Positions 1 to 7,007 of a stretch of 34,702 nucleotides of DNA are shown piece by piece. Origin of the DNA: FEN-987 sp964598845. GTDB taxonomy: Archaea; Thermoproteota; Bathyarchaeia; 40CM-2-53-6. The stretch spans positions 1 to 34,702 of the forward strand of contig CAZRDM010000023.1 of NCBI GenBank assembly GCA_964598845.1, in the 5' to 3' direction. The translations under genes and the position numbers were made by a program. The notes under the pieces were generated by a model. The model was not told the origin of the DNA, did no database searches, and saw only the letters and a program-made list of their open reading frames with translations. Position 1 is the first letter of the stretch; each line of letters opens with the position of its first letter.

Positions 1-193
1 ACACAAAATTCCTTACAATGGCGAATCAGACTAATGTAGGATTGAAAGGATTCCACCACTCATAGTTGCCAGCAGACAGCAAGTCACTTGCAATCTTTAG
101 CCGATCAGATTACTTTCGCCAAGCTTCTAGGGCATCACAACATATAACCCTCCGATTATCCTAATTTGAGCCAAGCACAGGTGGAATTCAGTC

Positions 194-544
194 GTGGGAG
201 AAACTATCGCAGAAATTAGCATCAGGGGACCCAAAGGCTCTAGAACGGTAGGCGCCGTTGTTGACACTGGCGCAACAAATACTGTGATCTCCAAAGAGTT
301 GGCTGATGAGCTGGGCATCGCTGCCGCGCGAGCCGACGAAGTAATGCTGGCTGATGGCTCAATCGACAAGGTTGGCGTTGGAAGCGCTGAAGTCGAGATT
401 CAAGGCATCAGGCAGGTTGTGCCAGTCTACATATACAAAGACACGCTCATTGGACTCACGACGCTGGAAGCCGCAGGGTTCAGGGTCAATCCAATCACTC
501 AGACTTTGGAGAAAGTGCCCGGGAAACTCCTTCGCGTACCTTAA
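194..544 (+). CDS. Retropepsin-like (clan AA) aspartic protease domain protein
   Basis: Small single-domain protein of 116 residues. The segment VVDTGATNTVIS (about residues 22-33) is the DTG active-site motif of retroviral-type aspartic proteases, and the C-terminal LIGLTTLEAAGFRVN resembles the second conserved block of prokaryotic clan AA proteins. Such proteins act as homodimers, each chain giving one aspartate (D24 here). The GTG start is taken because it puts a beta-strand just before the DTG block. The substrate is unknown. It stands alone, upstream of and convergent with the tRNA gene. The fold assignment is fairly sure; proteolytic activity is inference. Confidence 0.75.
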   Translation: MGETIAEISIRGPKGSRTVGAVVDTGATNTVISKELADELGIAAARADEVMLADGSIDKVGVGSAEVEIQGIRQVVPVYIYKDTLIGLTTLEAAGFRVNPITQTLEKVPGKLLRVP

Positions 545-564
545 CATGAAGCAAGAAAATGCTG

Positions 565-701
565 TGGCGGGTCCGGAGGGATTTGAACCCTATCGGCCAC
601 GAATGGTTGTGGCTCTCGACCTTCGGGTTTCCCTCGCCAAGCTAAGAGCTCCGGCCTAGACGATGCTTGTCCGCCGCTCTACCTGGCTGAGCTACGGACC
701 C
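565..701 (-). tRNA. Intron-containing tRNA, probably tRNA-Lys(CUU)
   Basis: Read on the minus strand, the gene starts GGGTCCG at 701 and ends CGGACCC, discriminator G and an encoded CCA at 565. The acceptor strands pair 7/7. D arm GCTC...GAGC and T loop TTCAAAT are clear; one T-stem pair (49:65, T/C) is mismatched. The gene is 137 nt, about 60 nt too long, and the excess lies in the anticodon arm. Exon pieces GCGGA, CTCTTA, A and TTCGT rebuild a lysine-type anticodon arm if about 21 nt and about 38 nt are removed. Exact splice sites are not settled: I could not draw a strict bulge-helix-bulge for both. That this is a tRNA is likely; the Lys identity is tentative. Confidence 0.8.
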
Positions 702-730
702 GCTAAGGACCTTTCAAGATTACCCAACGG

Positions 731-740
731 AAATAAAGTA
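731..740 (-). promoter_or_regulatory. TATA-like box for the tRNA gene
   Basis: On the minus strand this reads TACTTTATTT and is centred about 34 bases before the mature tRNA 5' end, the expected distance for an archaeal TATA box with a short 5' leader. No competing element lies closer. Confidence 0.5.
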
Positions 741-810
741 TTCTTTGACTACGCCGTCCCACCAACCAAAATAGGGCTCACAATTCTAGGATGATTGGTT
801 GCGTGGAAGA

Positions 811-1617
811 ATGGCTGGCGAACTTGTCTTCATTGGATTAGGTTTACAGGACGAATCCGGGCTGTCCCTTCGCGGGCAGGAGGAGGCTAGGTCGTGTGAG
901 CATCTCTTTGGGGAACTCTACACCAGTGTGATGCCTGGTTTAGACTTAGAGAATCTGAAGAGGGTCGTAGGAAAGGAGGTGCGGATTCTTTCACGCTCCG
1001 ACGTGGAAGAGAAGGCGGAGAAGGTAATTCTGTCAAGAGCCAGAATGAAGAAGGTTGGGTTCCTAGTTCCCGGAGACCCAATGGTAGCTACAACGCATGC
1101 GGATCTACGTTTACGTGCCCATAAGGCTGGGATCAGGACACGGATTGTCCATGCGGCATCGGTCATGTCTGCGGTCGCTGGTGCCACGGGACTGCAATCC
1201 TACAAGTTCGGCAGAACTGCCACTGTGCCCGTATCGTGGCCTGGAGGATTCCCGGAGAGCGTCTATACGACCATCAGAGACAATATGACCACCCGTCTAC
1301 ATTCACTTGTCCTATTGGAAGTTGATGTCGAGGGAAGGAAGCACATCCCCATTCCAGAAGCCCTAAGGCAACTTGTCTTGTTCTCTGAGAGAAGAAAAGA
1401 GACCGCCATAACAACGGAAACGTTGGTTGTCGGAATCGCTCGATTGGAAGCACCCGACATGATAATTAGAGCTGGGACCGTATCGGAGGTTTTGTCAGCG
1501 GGGTTTGGTGATCCTCCGTATGTCTTGGTTTTTCCTAGCCATTTGCATTTCATGGAAGCGGAAGCTCTTCACTTCTTCTGTGGAGCGCGGAGAGAATTGG
1601 TGGGACTGAAACCGTGA
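811..1617 (+). CDS. dph5: Diphthine synthase (diphthamide methyltransferase)
   Basis: Uses SAM to methylate the modified histidine of elongation factor 2 during diphthamide synthesis. The tetrapyrrole-methylase-type fold shows in the N-terminal strand LVFIGLGL, the GDPMVATTH loop that binds SAM, and the HAASVMSAVAGATGLQSYKFG block. The length of 268 residues matches the family. The frame is open back to a TTG at 799, but the ATG at 811 places FIGLGL right at the N-terminus as in relatives, so it is preferred. The stop overlaps the GTG of the next gene (GTGA), so the two are probably translated together. Confidence 0.93.
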   Translation: MAGELVFIGLGLQDESGLSLRGQEEARSCEHLFGELYTSVMPGLDLENLKRVVGKEVRILSRSDVEEKAEKVILSRARMKKVGFLVPGDPMVATTHADLRLRAHKAGIRTRIVHAASVMSAVAGATGLQSYKFGRTATVPVSWPGGFPESVYTTIRDNMTTRLHSLVLLEVDVEGRKHIPIPEALRQLVLFSERRKETAITTETLVVGIARLEAPDMIIRAGTVSEVLSAGFGDPPYVLVFPSHLHFMEAEALHFFCGARRELVGLKP

Positions 1618-1886
1618 AGGACCTCAGCGAGGATCCTGCGGAACGTGCTCGCGAATACGTAGCCAGCTTCGAAAAAGCGCTTACGGAATTCCATCCAGTA
1701 GATGAGGATTCCCTTGTGAGGGCTGAGAACATTGCAAGAATCTCTGACACAATTCACCGCTACCTACAGGATGCACGTTACTACCTGGAGAACGATAAGC
1801 CCGCTACATCTCTTGCATCAGTCGCATATGCCGAAGGCCTGCTTGACGCGTTAACGTTCCTTGAGCTAGCGAAGTCTGTGAAGTAA
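1614..1886 (+). CDS. DUF357 family helical protein
   Basis: A 90-residue, all-helical acidic protein resembling the archaeal DUF357 family, with the typical C-terminal block ARYYLENDKPATSLASVAYAEG followed by LLDAL. Function is unknown. It is translationally coupled to dph5 (4-base GTGA overlap) and lies 58 bases before the preferred start of the FAD synthase gene. Such neighbours recur in archaeal genomes, to my knowledge. Family assignment rests on pattern recognition only. Confidence 0.75.
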   Translation: MKDLSEDPAERAREYVASFEKALTEFHPVDEDSLVRAENIARISDTIHRYLQDARYYLENDKPATSLASVAYAEGLLDALTFLELAKSVK

Positions 1887-1944
1887 TATCTTTAGTATGC
1901 ATTATGGTGGTGGCTTTCAGCGAGAAAAGGCGGCGCACGTCGAA

Positions 1945-2589
1945 ATGAACAAAGAAACACTTAGACGAATCGTCAAGGCCGCCTATCTGGCACAGTTAAG
2001 GCATGGTCCCTTTACGGGCCATGAACTAGCCGACTATGTGGGCAAACCCGACGTGTCTCAAGACCTCTCCGAGCTTCTCAGGTTGGGGTATGTTAGCGAG
2101 GAAGGAGGCATGCAGGAACGATGTTACGCCCTCACGGAGAAAGGACGCTTTGAGATCAAAGTTGTTCTTGCTGGCGGGGTCTATGATGTTCTTCATCTAG
2201 GCCATTTGGCCGCCCTTTCCGAGGCGAAGCAGCTGGGTGATGTGCTAGTTGCTGTGGTTGCGACTGATGTTACTGTTGGGATGTTAAAGGGACGCAAACC
2301 GATATTTCCGGAAGAAGATCGACGGGCGCTTGTTCAAGGCCTGAAACCTGTTGACAAGGCGATTATGGGCTATGAGGATGTCGGGATGGGGTACGAACAG
2401 GTCTTGATGGAAGTGATGCCTGACATTGTAGCCTTCGGGTATGACCAAGAGAATCTGGAGAGAAGTGTTCGTGAAATAATAGAGCGTGGCAAATTGAAGA
2501 TTAGGACTGTTAAGCTCTCAAAGTTTGATCATGAGAAATACCTGAGCTCAACGTCGGTTAGGGAGAGGCTCTTTGAGGCGCTGAGGTGA
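1945..2589 (+). CDS. ribL: FAD synthase (RibL-type) with N-terminal winged helix
   Basis: Adenylates FMN to FAD. The C-terminal part (about residues 72-214) is a cytidylyltransferase-like domain: LAGGVYDVLHLGH contains the HxGH nucleotide-binding motif (residues 84-87), and LSSTSVRER near residue 205 is the second signature, a variant of ISSxxxR. The first 70 residues form a winged-helix-like unit (TGHELADYVGKPDVSQDLSELL, then a wing ending YALTEKGRFEIK). ATG at 1945 is preferred because it starts directly at the helix; an in-frame ATG at 1897 would add 16 residues. The 3' end overlaps the convergent riboflavin kinase gene by 32 bases. A DNA-binding role for the extension is inference. Confidence 0.88.
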   Translation: MNKETLRRIVKAAYLAQLRHGPFTGHELADYVGKPDVSQDLSELLRLGYVSEEGGMQERCYALTEKGRFEIKVVLAGGVYDVLHLGHLAALSEAKQLGDVLVAVVATDVTVGMLKGRKPIFPEEDRRALVQGLKPVDKAIMGYEDVGMGYEQVLMEVMPDIVAFGYDQENLERSVREIIERGKLKIRTVKLSKFDHEKYLSSTSVRERLFEALR

Positions 2590-3268
2590 AGGCCCTAATC
2601 TTCACGGTGTCTCCATCTTTCAGATGGAGCCTTCTTCTTAGGTATTCAGTTGAGATTAGTTCGACAACATCGCCTGAATAGTGAGTTCTGACGGGAAAGA
2701 TCAGGGCACCACCTACACCGTTTCGATCGCCAATCATACCATGGAAACACTTCGCAGGCCCGAATGTGCGATTGCCATCGGTGAAGCCTTCAATTAGAAT
2801 GAATGGTGAAGCTTCCAAGAGTCGGACTTCCTCTTGATCTTCCTTCTGAACTCTCAGATTCAACGTTCCTGGATATGGTTCGAAGCCTAGCTTCTTGATG
2901 AATTGCTCCTTATAGACTGGTTGACTAATGTAGTATGCGCCTTCACCGAGTCCTGAGAAGACAGCGCCTTCGAAGATGATCTCCTTCTTCTTCATCTCAA
3001 AGGCACGTTTCAGGGTCATGAACATGTTGTCAAGATGCTTAACCCCGCTGCTAGTAATCTTGATAGTTTCACGCCGTCCCAGCCTCACCCTGTGAATCAA
3101 TCCCATCTTTTCAAGTTCGATCAGGTGACGTGATGCGGTCTGCTGAGAGGCTCCAAGCAATTTCGCTAGATCAGTTGTGGTGAATATTACCTCGTCTGGG
3201 TATGCGCCAACCTCGATCAGTTTGTAGAGAGTTATCAGGAGGCTCGGCTTGATCTGCTGAGTTCCCAT
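2558..3268 (-). CDS. rbkR: HTH regulator / CTP-dependent riboflavin kinase (RbkR type)
   Basis: Phosphorylates riboflavin to FMN with CTP. Residues 1 to about 95 are a winged helix (TTTDLAKLLGASQQTASRHL is the recognition segment, with basic wing VRLGRRETIKI). Residues about 100-236 are the archaeal riboflavin kinase beta-barrel, with the glycine-rich GLGEGAYYIS and PYPGTLNLRV motifs and the GPAKCFHG block. Such two-domain proteins are known as RbkR, which regulate riboflavin genes and make FMN. A strong GGAGG lies 13 bases before the ATG, supporting this start even though it overlaps the upstream endonuclease gene by 34 bases. Confidence 0.93.
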   Translation of the reverse strand: MGTQQIKPSLLITLYKLIEVGAYPDEVIFTTTDLAKLLGASQQTASRHLIELEKMGLIHRVRLGRRETIKITSSGVKHLDNMFMTLKRAFEMKKKEIIFEGAVFSGLGEGAYYISQPVYKEQFIKKLGFEPYPGTLNLRVQKEDQEEVRLLEASPFILIEGFTDGNRTFGPAKCFHGMIGDRNGVGGALIFPVRTHYSGDVVELISTEYLRRRLHLKDGDTVKIRAFTSAPQRASP

Positions 3269-3927
3269 TTCTGTTTCTCAACCTCCTCGTGGGCTAGGAT
3301 GATGGGAATAGGGCCCTTTGGACTGAGGCAGCGTTTGACGACCTGAACGGCGTCATTCAAGGATATCTTGTGTCCAACACTGACATAGATGGTTTTCCTA
3401 ACGCCTGGGAGTTGGAGAGCCTGCGCTAAGGGATACCCCTCCTTGCCCAACACCTGGTTACCATGAATCCGACCATATAGTAGACTCTTTGCGACGCCGA
3501 TTGTGGGACGGTCCAACGCTACACCCACAAAACATGCGAGCCCGAACTTTCGAGGATGAGCTAAGCCATGAGCGTCAACCAAACAAACATAGGAATCTGC
3601 TCTAAGAGCCCTCACTGCACGTAAGACGCAAGGCGCCTCCCTGAAGGCCAGCAAGCCTGGAATATACGGAAAACGAGTCCTCTCCTTGACTGACCTAGAC
3701 TTGATCAGTGCTAACTTTTCATAGTCAACGAGGGTTGCAGCTGCCAGCGTTGTCCCACGAAAGTATGTGGCGTCGCATCCCACCAGATGAGTTATCTTCG
3801 ACGGCAGCTCACTGGTTTCCTTCACCAGTGGGGCGAGTTTCTTCTGAAGGGCTATGGCTTCTCTAGGCGAAATCCCGCTCGGGATCCTAATTCTCAAGTC
3901 AATCGCTTGGAACCCTTCGTTGGACAT
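3235..3927 (-). CDS. nfi: Endonuclease V
   Basis: Cuts DNA (and in some species RNA) at the second phosphodiester 3' of inosine. The four key residues are visible with family spacing: D52 in GCDATYF, Y88 in FPYIPGLLAFREAP, E97 in the same block and D118 in LVDAHGLAHPRKFGLA. The later blocks PTIGVAKSLLYG and YVSVGHKISL also match. ATG at 3927 overlaps the translin gene by 34 bases; a TTG at 3897 would instead share TTGA with the translin stop and may be the true start. Second gene of a translin-nfi-rbkR run. Confidence 0.93.
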   Translation of the reverse strand: MSNEGFQAIDLRIRIPSGISPREAIALQKKLAPLVKETSELPSKITHLVGCDATYFRGTTLAAATLVDYEKLALIKSRSVKERTRFPYIPGLLAFREAPCVLRAVRALRADSYVCLVDAHGLAHPRKFGLACFVGVALDRPTIGVAKSLLYGRIHGNQVLGKEGYPLAQALQLPGVRKTIYVSVGHKISLNDAVQVVKRCLSPKGPIPIILAHEEVEKQKWELSRSSRAS

Positions 3928-4547
3928 GCGAGTTTCCGCTCTAGGCTTCGGACCGCTCTTTCTAGTGAAACCCGTCTAAGGTCGACCGCAACGTCCCCCC
4001 GAGTTGTCTCCAAGATTCGTCGCGCTGCATCTAGCTTCCGTCGGAAGTTTGGCAGAATCGAGGTGCGGTCGAGAGACATCAGATCCTCGTAAACCCTCTC
4101 CATTGTTGATAGAAGGTTCTTGGCTCCTTCCGCATTTCCCTCGCGTAGAGAATCCAACGTCATCCTGCGCATTTCGCCGATGAAATCCAGCATGCCAAGC
4201 AAGTAGGCGGTGTTGTTCGTCCCAACCTCGCGTAGCGAGGCGATCTTACCCGTCTTCTTGAATTGAAGGAGAAGCTTGGCTTCTGCGAACTCTTGGAAGG
4301 CAACTAGTACTTGTCCGAAATGCGGTAGTTCAGCATGGGCGGAGAGCAGCGTCTTGATTTCGTCAAGAGAGCGCTTCGCCTCAGTCAGAGTCTTGGTGGC
4401 TTGGTCCAGCTTCCCTCTGTGAACCTGAATGATGGCCCATCCGCAGAGTCGAGTCGCATTTCGTGTTAGCGTCTGAAGCTTCTCCCTAGCTTGATCATAC
4501 GATATCAGTTCAGCTTGAATTCCATCTATGTCGCTCTTGGAGAGCAT
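3894..4547 (-). CDS. Translin-family (COG2178-like) nucleic-acid-binding protein
   Basis: A 217-residue, almost wholly helical protein. The pattern of N-terminal amphipathic helices, the acidic EFAEAKLLLQF helix near the middle, and YLLGMLDFIGEMRRMTLDSLREG followed by ME-x-VYEDLMSLD matches archaeal members of the translin/TRAX family. Eukaryotic translin and TRAX form the C3PO ribonuclease; archaeal members are thought to bind or degrade RNA. Position next to endonuclease V fits nucleic-acid metabolism. It has its own TATA-like box at 4576-4585 and leads the nfi-rbkR operon. The nuclease activity is not shown by the sequence. Confidence 0.8.
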   Translation of the reverse strand: MLSKSDIDGIQAELISYDQAREKLQTLTRNATRLCGWAIIQVHRGKLDQATKTLTEAKRSLDEIKTLLSAHAELPHFGQVLVAFQEFAEAKLLLQFKKTGKIASLREVGTNNTAYLLGMLDFIGEMRRMTLDSLREGNAEGAKNLLSTMERVYEDLMSLDRTSILPNFRRKLDAARRILETTRGDVAVDLRRVSLERAVRSLERKLACPTKGSKRLT

Positions 4548-4575
4548 AGAGTTCGCTTATCGTAGCGGCGAGGTT

Positions 4576-4585
4576 CGAATTAAAG
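4576..4585 (-). promoter_or_regulatory. TATA-like box of the translin-nfi-rbkR operon
   Basis: Minus-strand CTTTAATTCG, centred about 33 bases before the translin ATG, in the short gap after the proteasome gene stop. Its position suggests the translin run starts its own transcript with a leader of only a few bases. Confidence 0.45.
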
Positions 4586-4601
4586 GGGGAGGAGATTGCG
4601 C

Positions 4602-5210
4602 TTACTTGGTGATCGGCTCACGTTCTTCGCTTATGCCGTTTGGAGTGATTATGAGTATGTCCAAGCCCTCTCCGCTTCCGATATCACGTGCGGACGCGAC
4701 CTTCACAGCCTTTCGAACTAGGCTCTTGCCATCCTCGATGGACATACCTTCCTTGAAGTCCGCCTCGAAGAGGCCCATAGCAATCTCGGAACCTGAACCC
4801 ACAGCTGTGAACTTATCCTCAATAACCGACCCTAACGGGTCAAGCACGTACAACCTCGGACCAGTCTCGTCGATTCCACCGACAATAGTTTGAGTCAGGT
4901 AGGGGAAGTAGCGTCGCTCGAACAATATGCTCCCCATCAGTTTAGCAGCGGTGTGGACCATCGCGCCCTGCTCTCGCTCATAGGAGTAGAGACTGAGGTA
5001 GGCTGAAACCTCACGTGTAAGGATCTGCATATCAGCGACTATACCTGCGCATGCGGCACCTATCCTGTCGGAGATCTTGAAAACCTTCTTCCCTGTCTTG
5101 CTCATAACGAAGTAACCGTATGAAACTCGTCTCTCCGAGGCAAGTATGACCCCCTCCTTGCAGACGAGCCCGACAGTAGTCGCGCCGGGCAAGTAGACTT
5201 CATGGCTCAA
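4602..5210 (-). CDS. psmB: Proteasome beta subunit, probably non-catalytic
   Basis: Component of the 20S proteasome core. The Ntn-hydrolase fold is clear: GATTVGLV at the N-terminus, ILASERRVSYGYFVMSKTGKKVFKI, and AVGSGSEIAMG near the end. Family members mature to TTTVG, with Thr1 as nucleophile; here the aligned residue is Ala (GATTVG) and the usual Asp17 of DRR is Glu (SERR), while Lys33 is kept. This resembles the inactive beta subunit of Sulfolobus, so a catalytic partner should be encoded elsewhere. The frame opens at a GTG at 5279, but TTG 5210 (short leader SHEVYLPG) is preferred because a TATA-like box lies at 5245-5252 inside the longer version. Confidence 0.88.
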   Translation of the reverse strand: MSHEVYLPGATTVGLVCKEGVILASERRVSYGYFVMSKTGKKVFKISDRIGAACAGIVADMQILTREVSAYLSLYSYEREQGAMVHTAAKLMGSILFERRYFPYLTQTIVGGIDETGPRLYVLDPLGSVIEDKFTAVGSGSEIAMGLFEADFKEGMSIEDGKSLVRKAVKVASARDIGSGEGLDILIITPNGISEEREPITK

Positions 5211-5244
5211 CTTGAAGACCGACGCCGAAACCCGACGCAACCGG

Positions 5245-5252
5245 ATTAATAA
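5245..5252 (-). promoter_or_regulatory. TATA-like box before the proteasome beta gene
   Basis: Minus-strand TTATTAAT centred 38 bases before the TTG at 5210. If used, the GTG at 5279 cannot be the start of the main transcript's protein. It is the most A/T-rich octamer in the divergent gap region. Confidence 0.4.
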
Positions 5253-5312
5253 GGTCTTGGTACTAGAGAACTCAGTCACAACTCAAAACTTTCCCGGCGC
5301 TGATGAAAAGTC

Positions 5313-5588
5313 GTGGTTCATCCACTCAGGAATATACTGAACAGACTTCGTTGGGATAGCAGAGAAAATCCTGAGAATTACGAAATAACCTACCGTCATA
5401 GGGGTGTAGCTGGCGATATGAAACGCATCCGAGCTTCGCAGATACAGAAGCTGGGAAAATCATACTTCACAATATCAGGCGATTCGAAAACCGAAAACGA
5501 GGAAGCGACGATTCCATTTCACAGGATTCTCGAGGTGCGAGACCTTCTGAATCAAACCGTTCTGTGGAAGAGCAGGAAGAAAGTGTGA
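5313..5588 (+). CDS. DUF504 / MJ1316-type RNA cyclic-end recognition protein
   Basis: A 91-residue protein matching the UPF0248/DUF504 pattern: ILNRLRWDSRENPENYEITY, then HRGVAGDMKRI, a central YFTI strand, IPFHRILEVRD and a terminal VLWKSRKK. The Pfam description of this family is MJ1316 RNA cyclic group end recognition, proposed to bind 2',3'-cyclic phosphate RNA ends. GTG start. It is divergent from psmB and in the same neighbourhood as RNA 3'-phosphate cyclase (7008-8069), which makes such ends. The family match is from memory of the motif pattern; the biochemical role is a family-level proposal. Confidence 0.82.
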   Translation: MVHPLRNILNRLRWDSRENPENYEITYRHRGVAGDMKRIRASQIQKLGKSYFTISGDSKTENEEATIPFHRILEVRDLLNQTVLWKSRKKV

Positions 5589-5594
5589 AGGTGT

Positions 5595-6806
5595 TCACTT
5601 TGGTAACATCACGGCCTGCGACGGACGCGGCGATTCTTCAAGTTTGAACCAGATGATGAGTCCAATCATGGTCGCCAAGAGCAATGTGAGGAGGAGAGGG
5701 GCTTTAGGTGATATGTTATCCCACATCCAACCTCCCAACACAGGTGAAGCAGCAGACGCTATGCCGCCCACGAGGCTTGTGGCACCTACTGTCTCTCCGA
5801 ACCTGTCGCGCCCAAAGTGATCGACTATGTATGCGTTCATGGCGGGAACCCAGAGACTGTATACGAGTCCAAAGAATACCGCGGAAATGTAGGCGAACTC
5901 GGGCCTTGAACCGAACACCAAGGGTATAACCGCTCCGACGGAGCTCCATTCACTCGCGGCCAAGAATGGCCTTCGACCTACCCTATCGAGCTTCGACCCA
6001 AGCGTCAGGCCTGTTAGAGCGGGTATACCAGCTGAGATAGCTAGAGCTATTCCCAACTGTCCTTGGGTGGCCCCCATCACGTTGAAGATATACAATGTCC
6101 AGAACGGGAAGGATATTCTCCAAGCAAACGCGTCCAACGCGACGATGATCATTAGCGGTAGGATCCGCCTGTCTGGACGAACAAACCATCTTCTCGGTTC
6201 CACTATTGTTGGATTACTTCGCTCGGCTCTTGCGGGTCTGTAACCGAACCAAACTACTAGGAGCCCAACAGCGACCACAGTAGCTGAAGTTGCAAAAATG
6301 ATGCTTACCGGAATCGCCAGAGCGGTCGCAAGATAACCGCCAAGGAGAGGGGCGATGGTGGCTGCGGTTTCCGTGATACCTAGGTCGAGGCTGAATACCT
6401 GCCCGAGCCTTCCACTTCTTTCAGCATCACCTAAAGACGCGGAGGAAGCCGTGCTACGGATGGCGAAATCTAACCAGACGAATATGATCGCAGCGCCGAG
6501 GAGCACCCATGAATTGGCATATGAGTACGAAATGTATCCCGCCAGTGTTGCAAGCCCACCTAGAAGGAGGAAAGGTTTGCTTCCGATTCTATCGATGAGA
6601 ACGCCTACGGGAAGGCGGAGAAATGTGCCGCCCAATCCTCCTATCGTCTGGGCCTGACCAACGAAGGTTATGCTGACCCCCAGAGCGACTATGAGCGGGG
6701 CTACCGATGGAGAGCTGAACCCCATGGCAAAACCGAAAAGTGCGTCAACGGCGATGAGCAGCATTATCTGCCTTCTCGCGTTCTGTAGACTAGTCATTGA
6801 GCTCAT
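5595..6806 (-). CDS. MFS transporter, 12-helix type
   Basis: A 403-residue integral membrane protein with about twelve hydrophobic segments in two halves. The cytoplasmic loop 2-3 carries a motif-A-like GVLIDRIGSKPFLLLGG, repeated in weaker form in the second half as GSKLDRVGRRPFLAAS, the hallmark of the major facilitator superfamily. The substrate cannot be inferred; the best guess is a drug or sugar-phosphate type exporter. An internal ATG at 6797 is an alternative start. It converges on the DUF504 gene, with 6 bases between stops. About 200 bases upstream (6807-7007) hold no gene that I can support. Confidence 0.88.
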   Translation of the reverse strand: MSSMTSLQNARRQIMLLIAVDALFGFAMGFSSPSVAPLIVALGVSITFVGQAQTIGGLGGTFLRLPVGVLIDRIGSKPFLLLGGLATLAGYISYSYANSWVLLGAAIIFVWLDFAIRSTASSASLGDAERSGRLGQVFSLDLGITETAATIAPLLGGYLATALAIPVSIIFATSATVVAVGLLVVWFGYRPARAERSNPTIVEPRRWFVRPDRRILPLMIIVALDAFAWRISFPFWTLYIFNVMGATQGQLGIALAISAGIPALTGLTLGSKLDRVGRRPFLAASEWSSVGAVIPLVFGSRPEFAYISAVFFGLVYSLWVPAMNAYIVDHFGRDRFGETVGATSLVGGIASAASPVLGGWMWDNISPKAPLLLTLLLATMIGLIIWFKLEESPRPSQAVMLPK

Positions 6807-7007
6807 CGCCTCTATCGCCGGCTTGATGCTCTAGGATCAACGAGAGTATTTCTGGATACTCGCCAATCTCCGTGTTTGCAAAACACATTGACAATAAACA
6901 TCGCGTTCATTCTGAACTGCGGAGCAAGAGAGCTTCTGAGGAAGGAGACTACTGCAAAAGGACTACGTGGTAATCTTTTTTTGAGGCACTGGAACGAGGG
7001 GTATTTT

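Noticed and set aside
26..112. Minus-strand frame reading RLKIASDLLSAGNYEWW, resembling the start of a HEPN domain
   Set aside because: Only about 28 codons between stops, no start codon and no continuation in any frame. At most a remnant.
799..810. Upstream TTG start for dph5
   Set aside because: The ATG at 811 fits the family N-terminus better; the four extra residues have no support.
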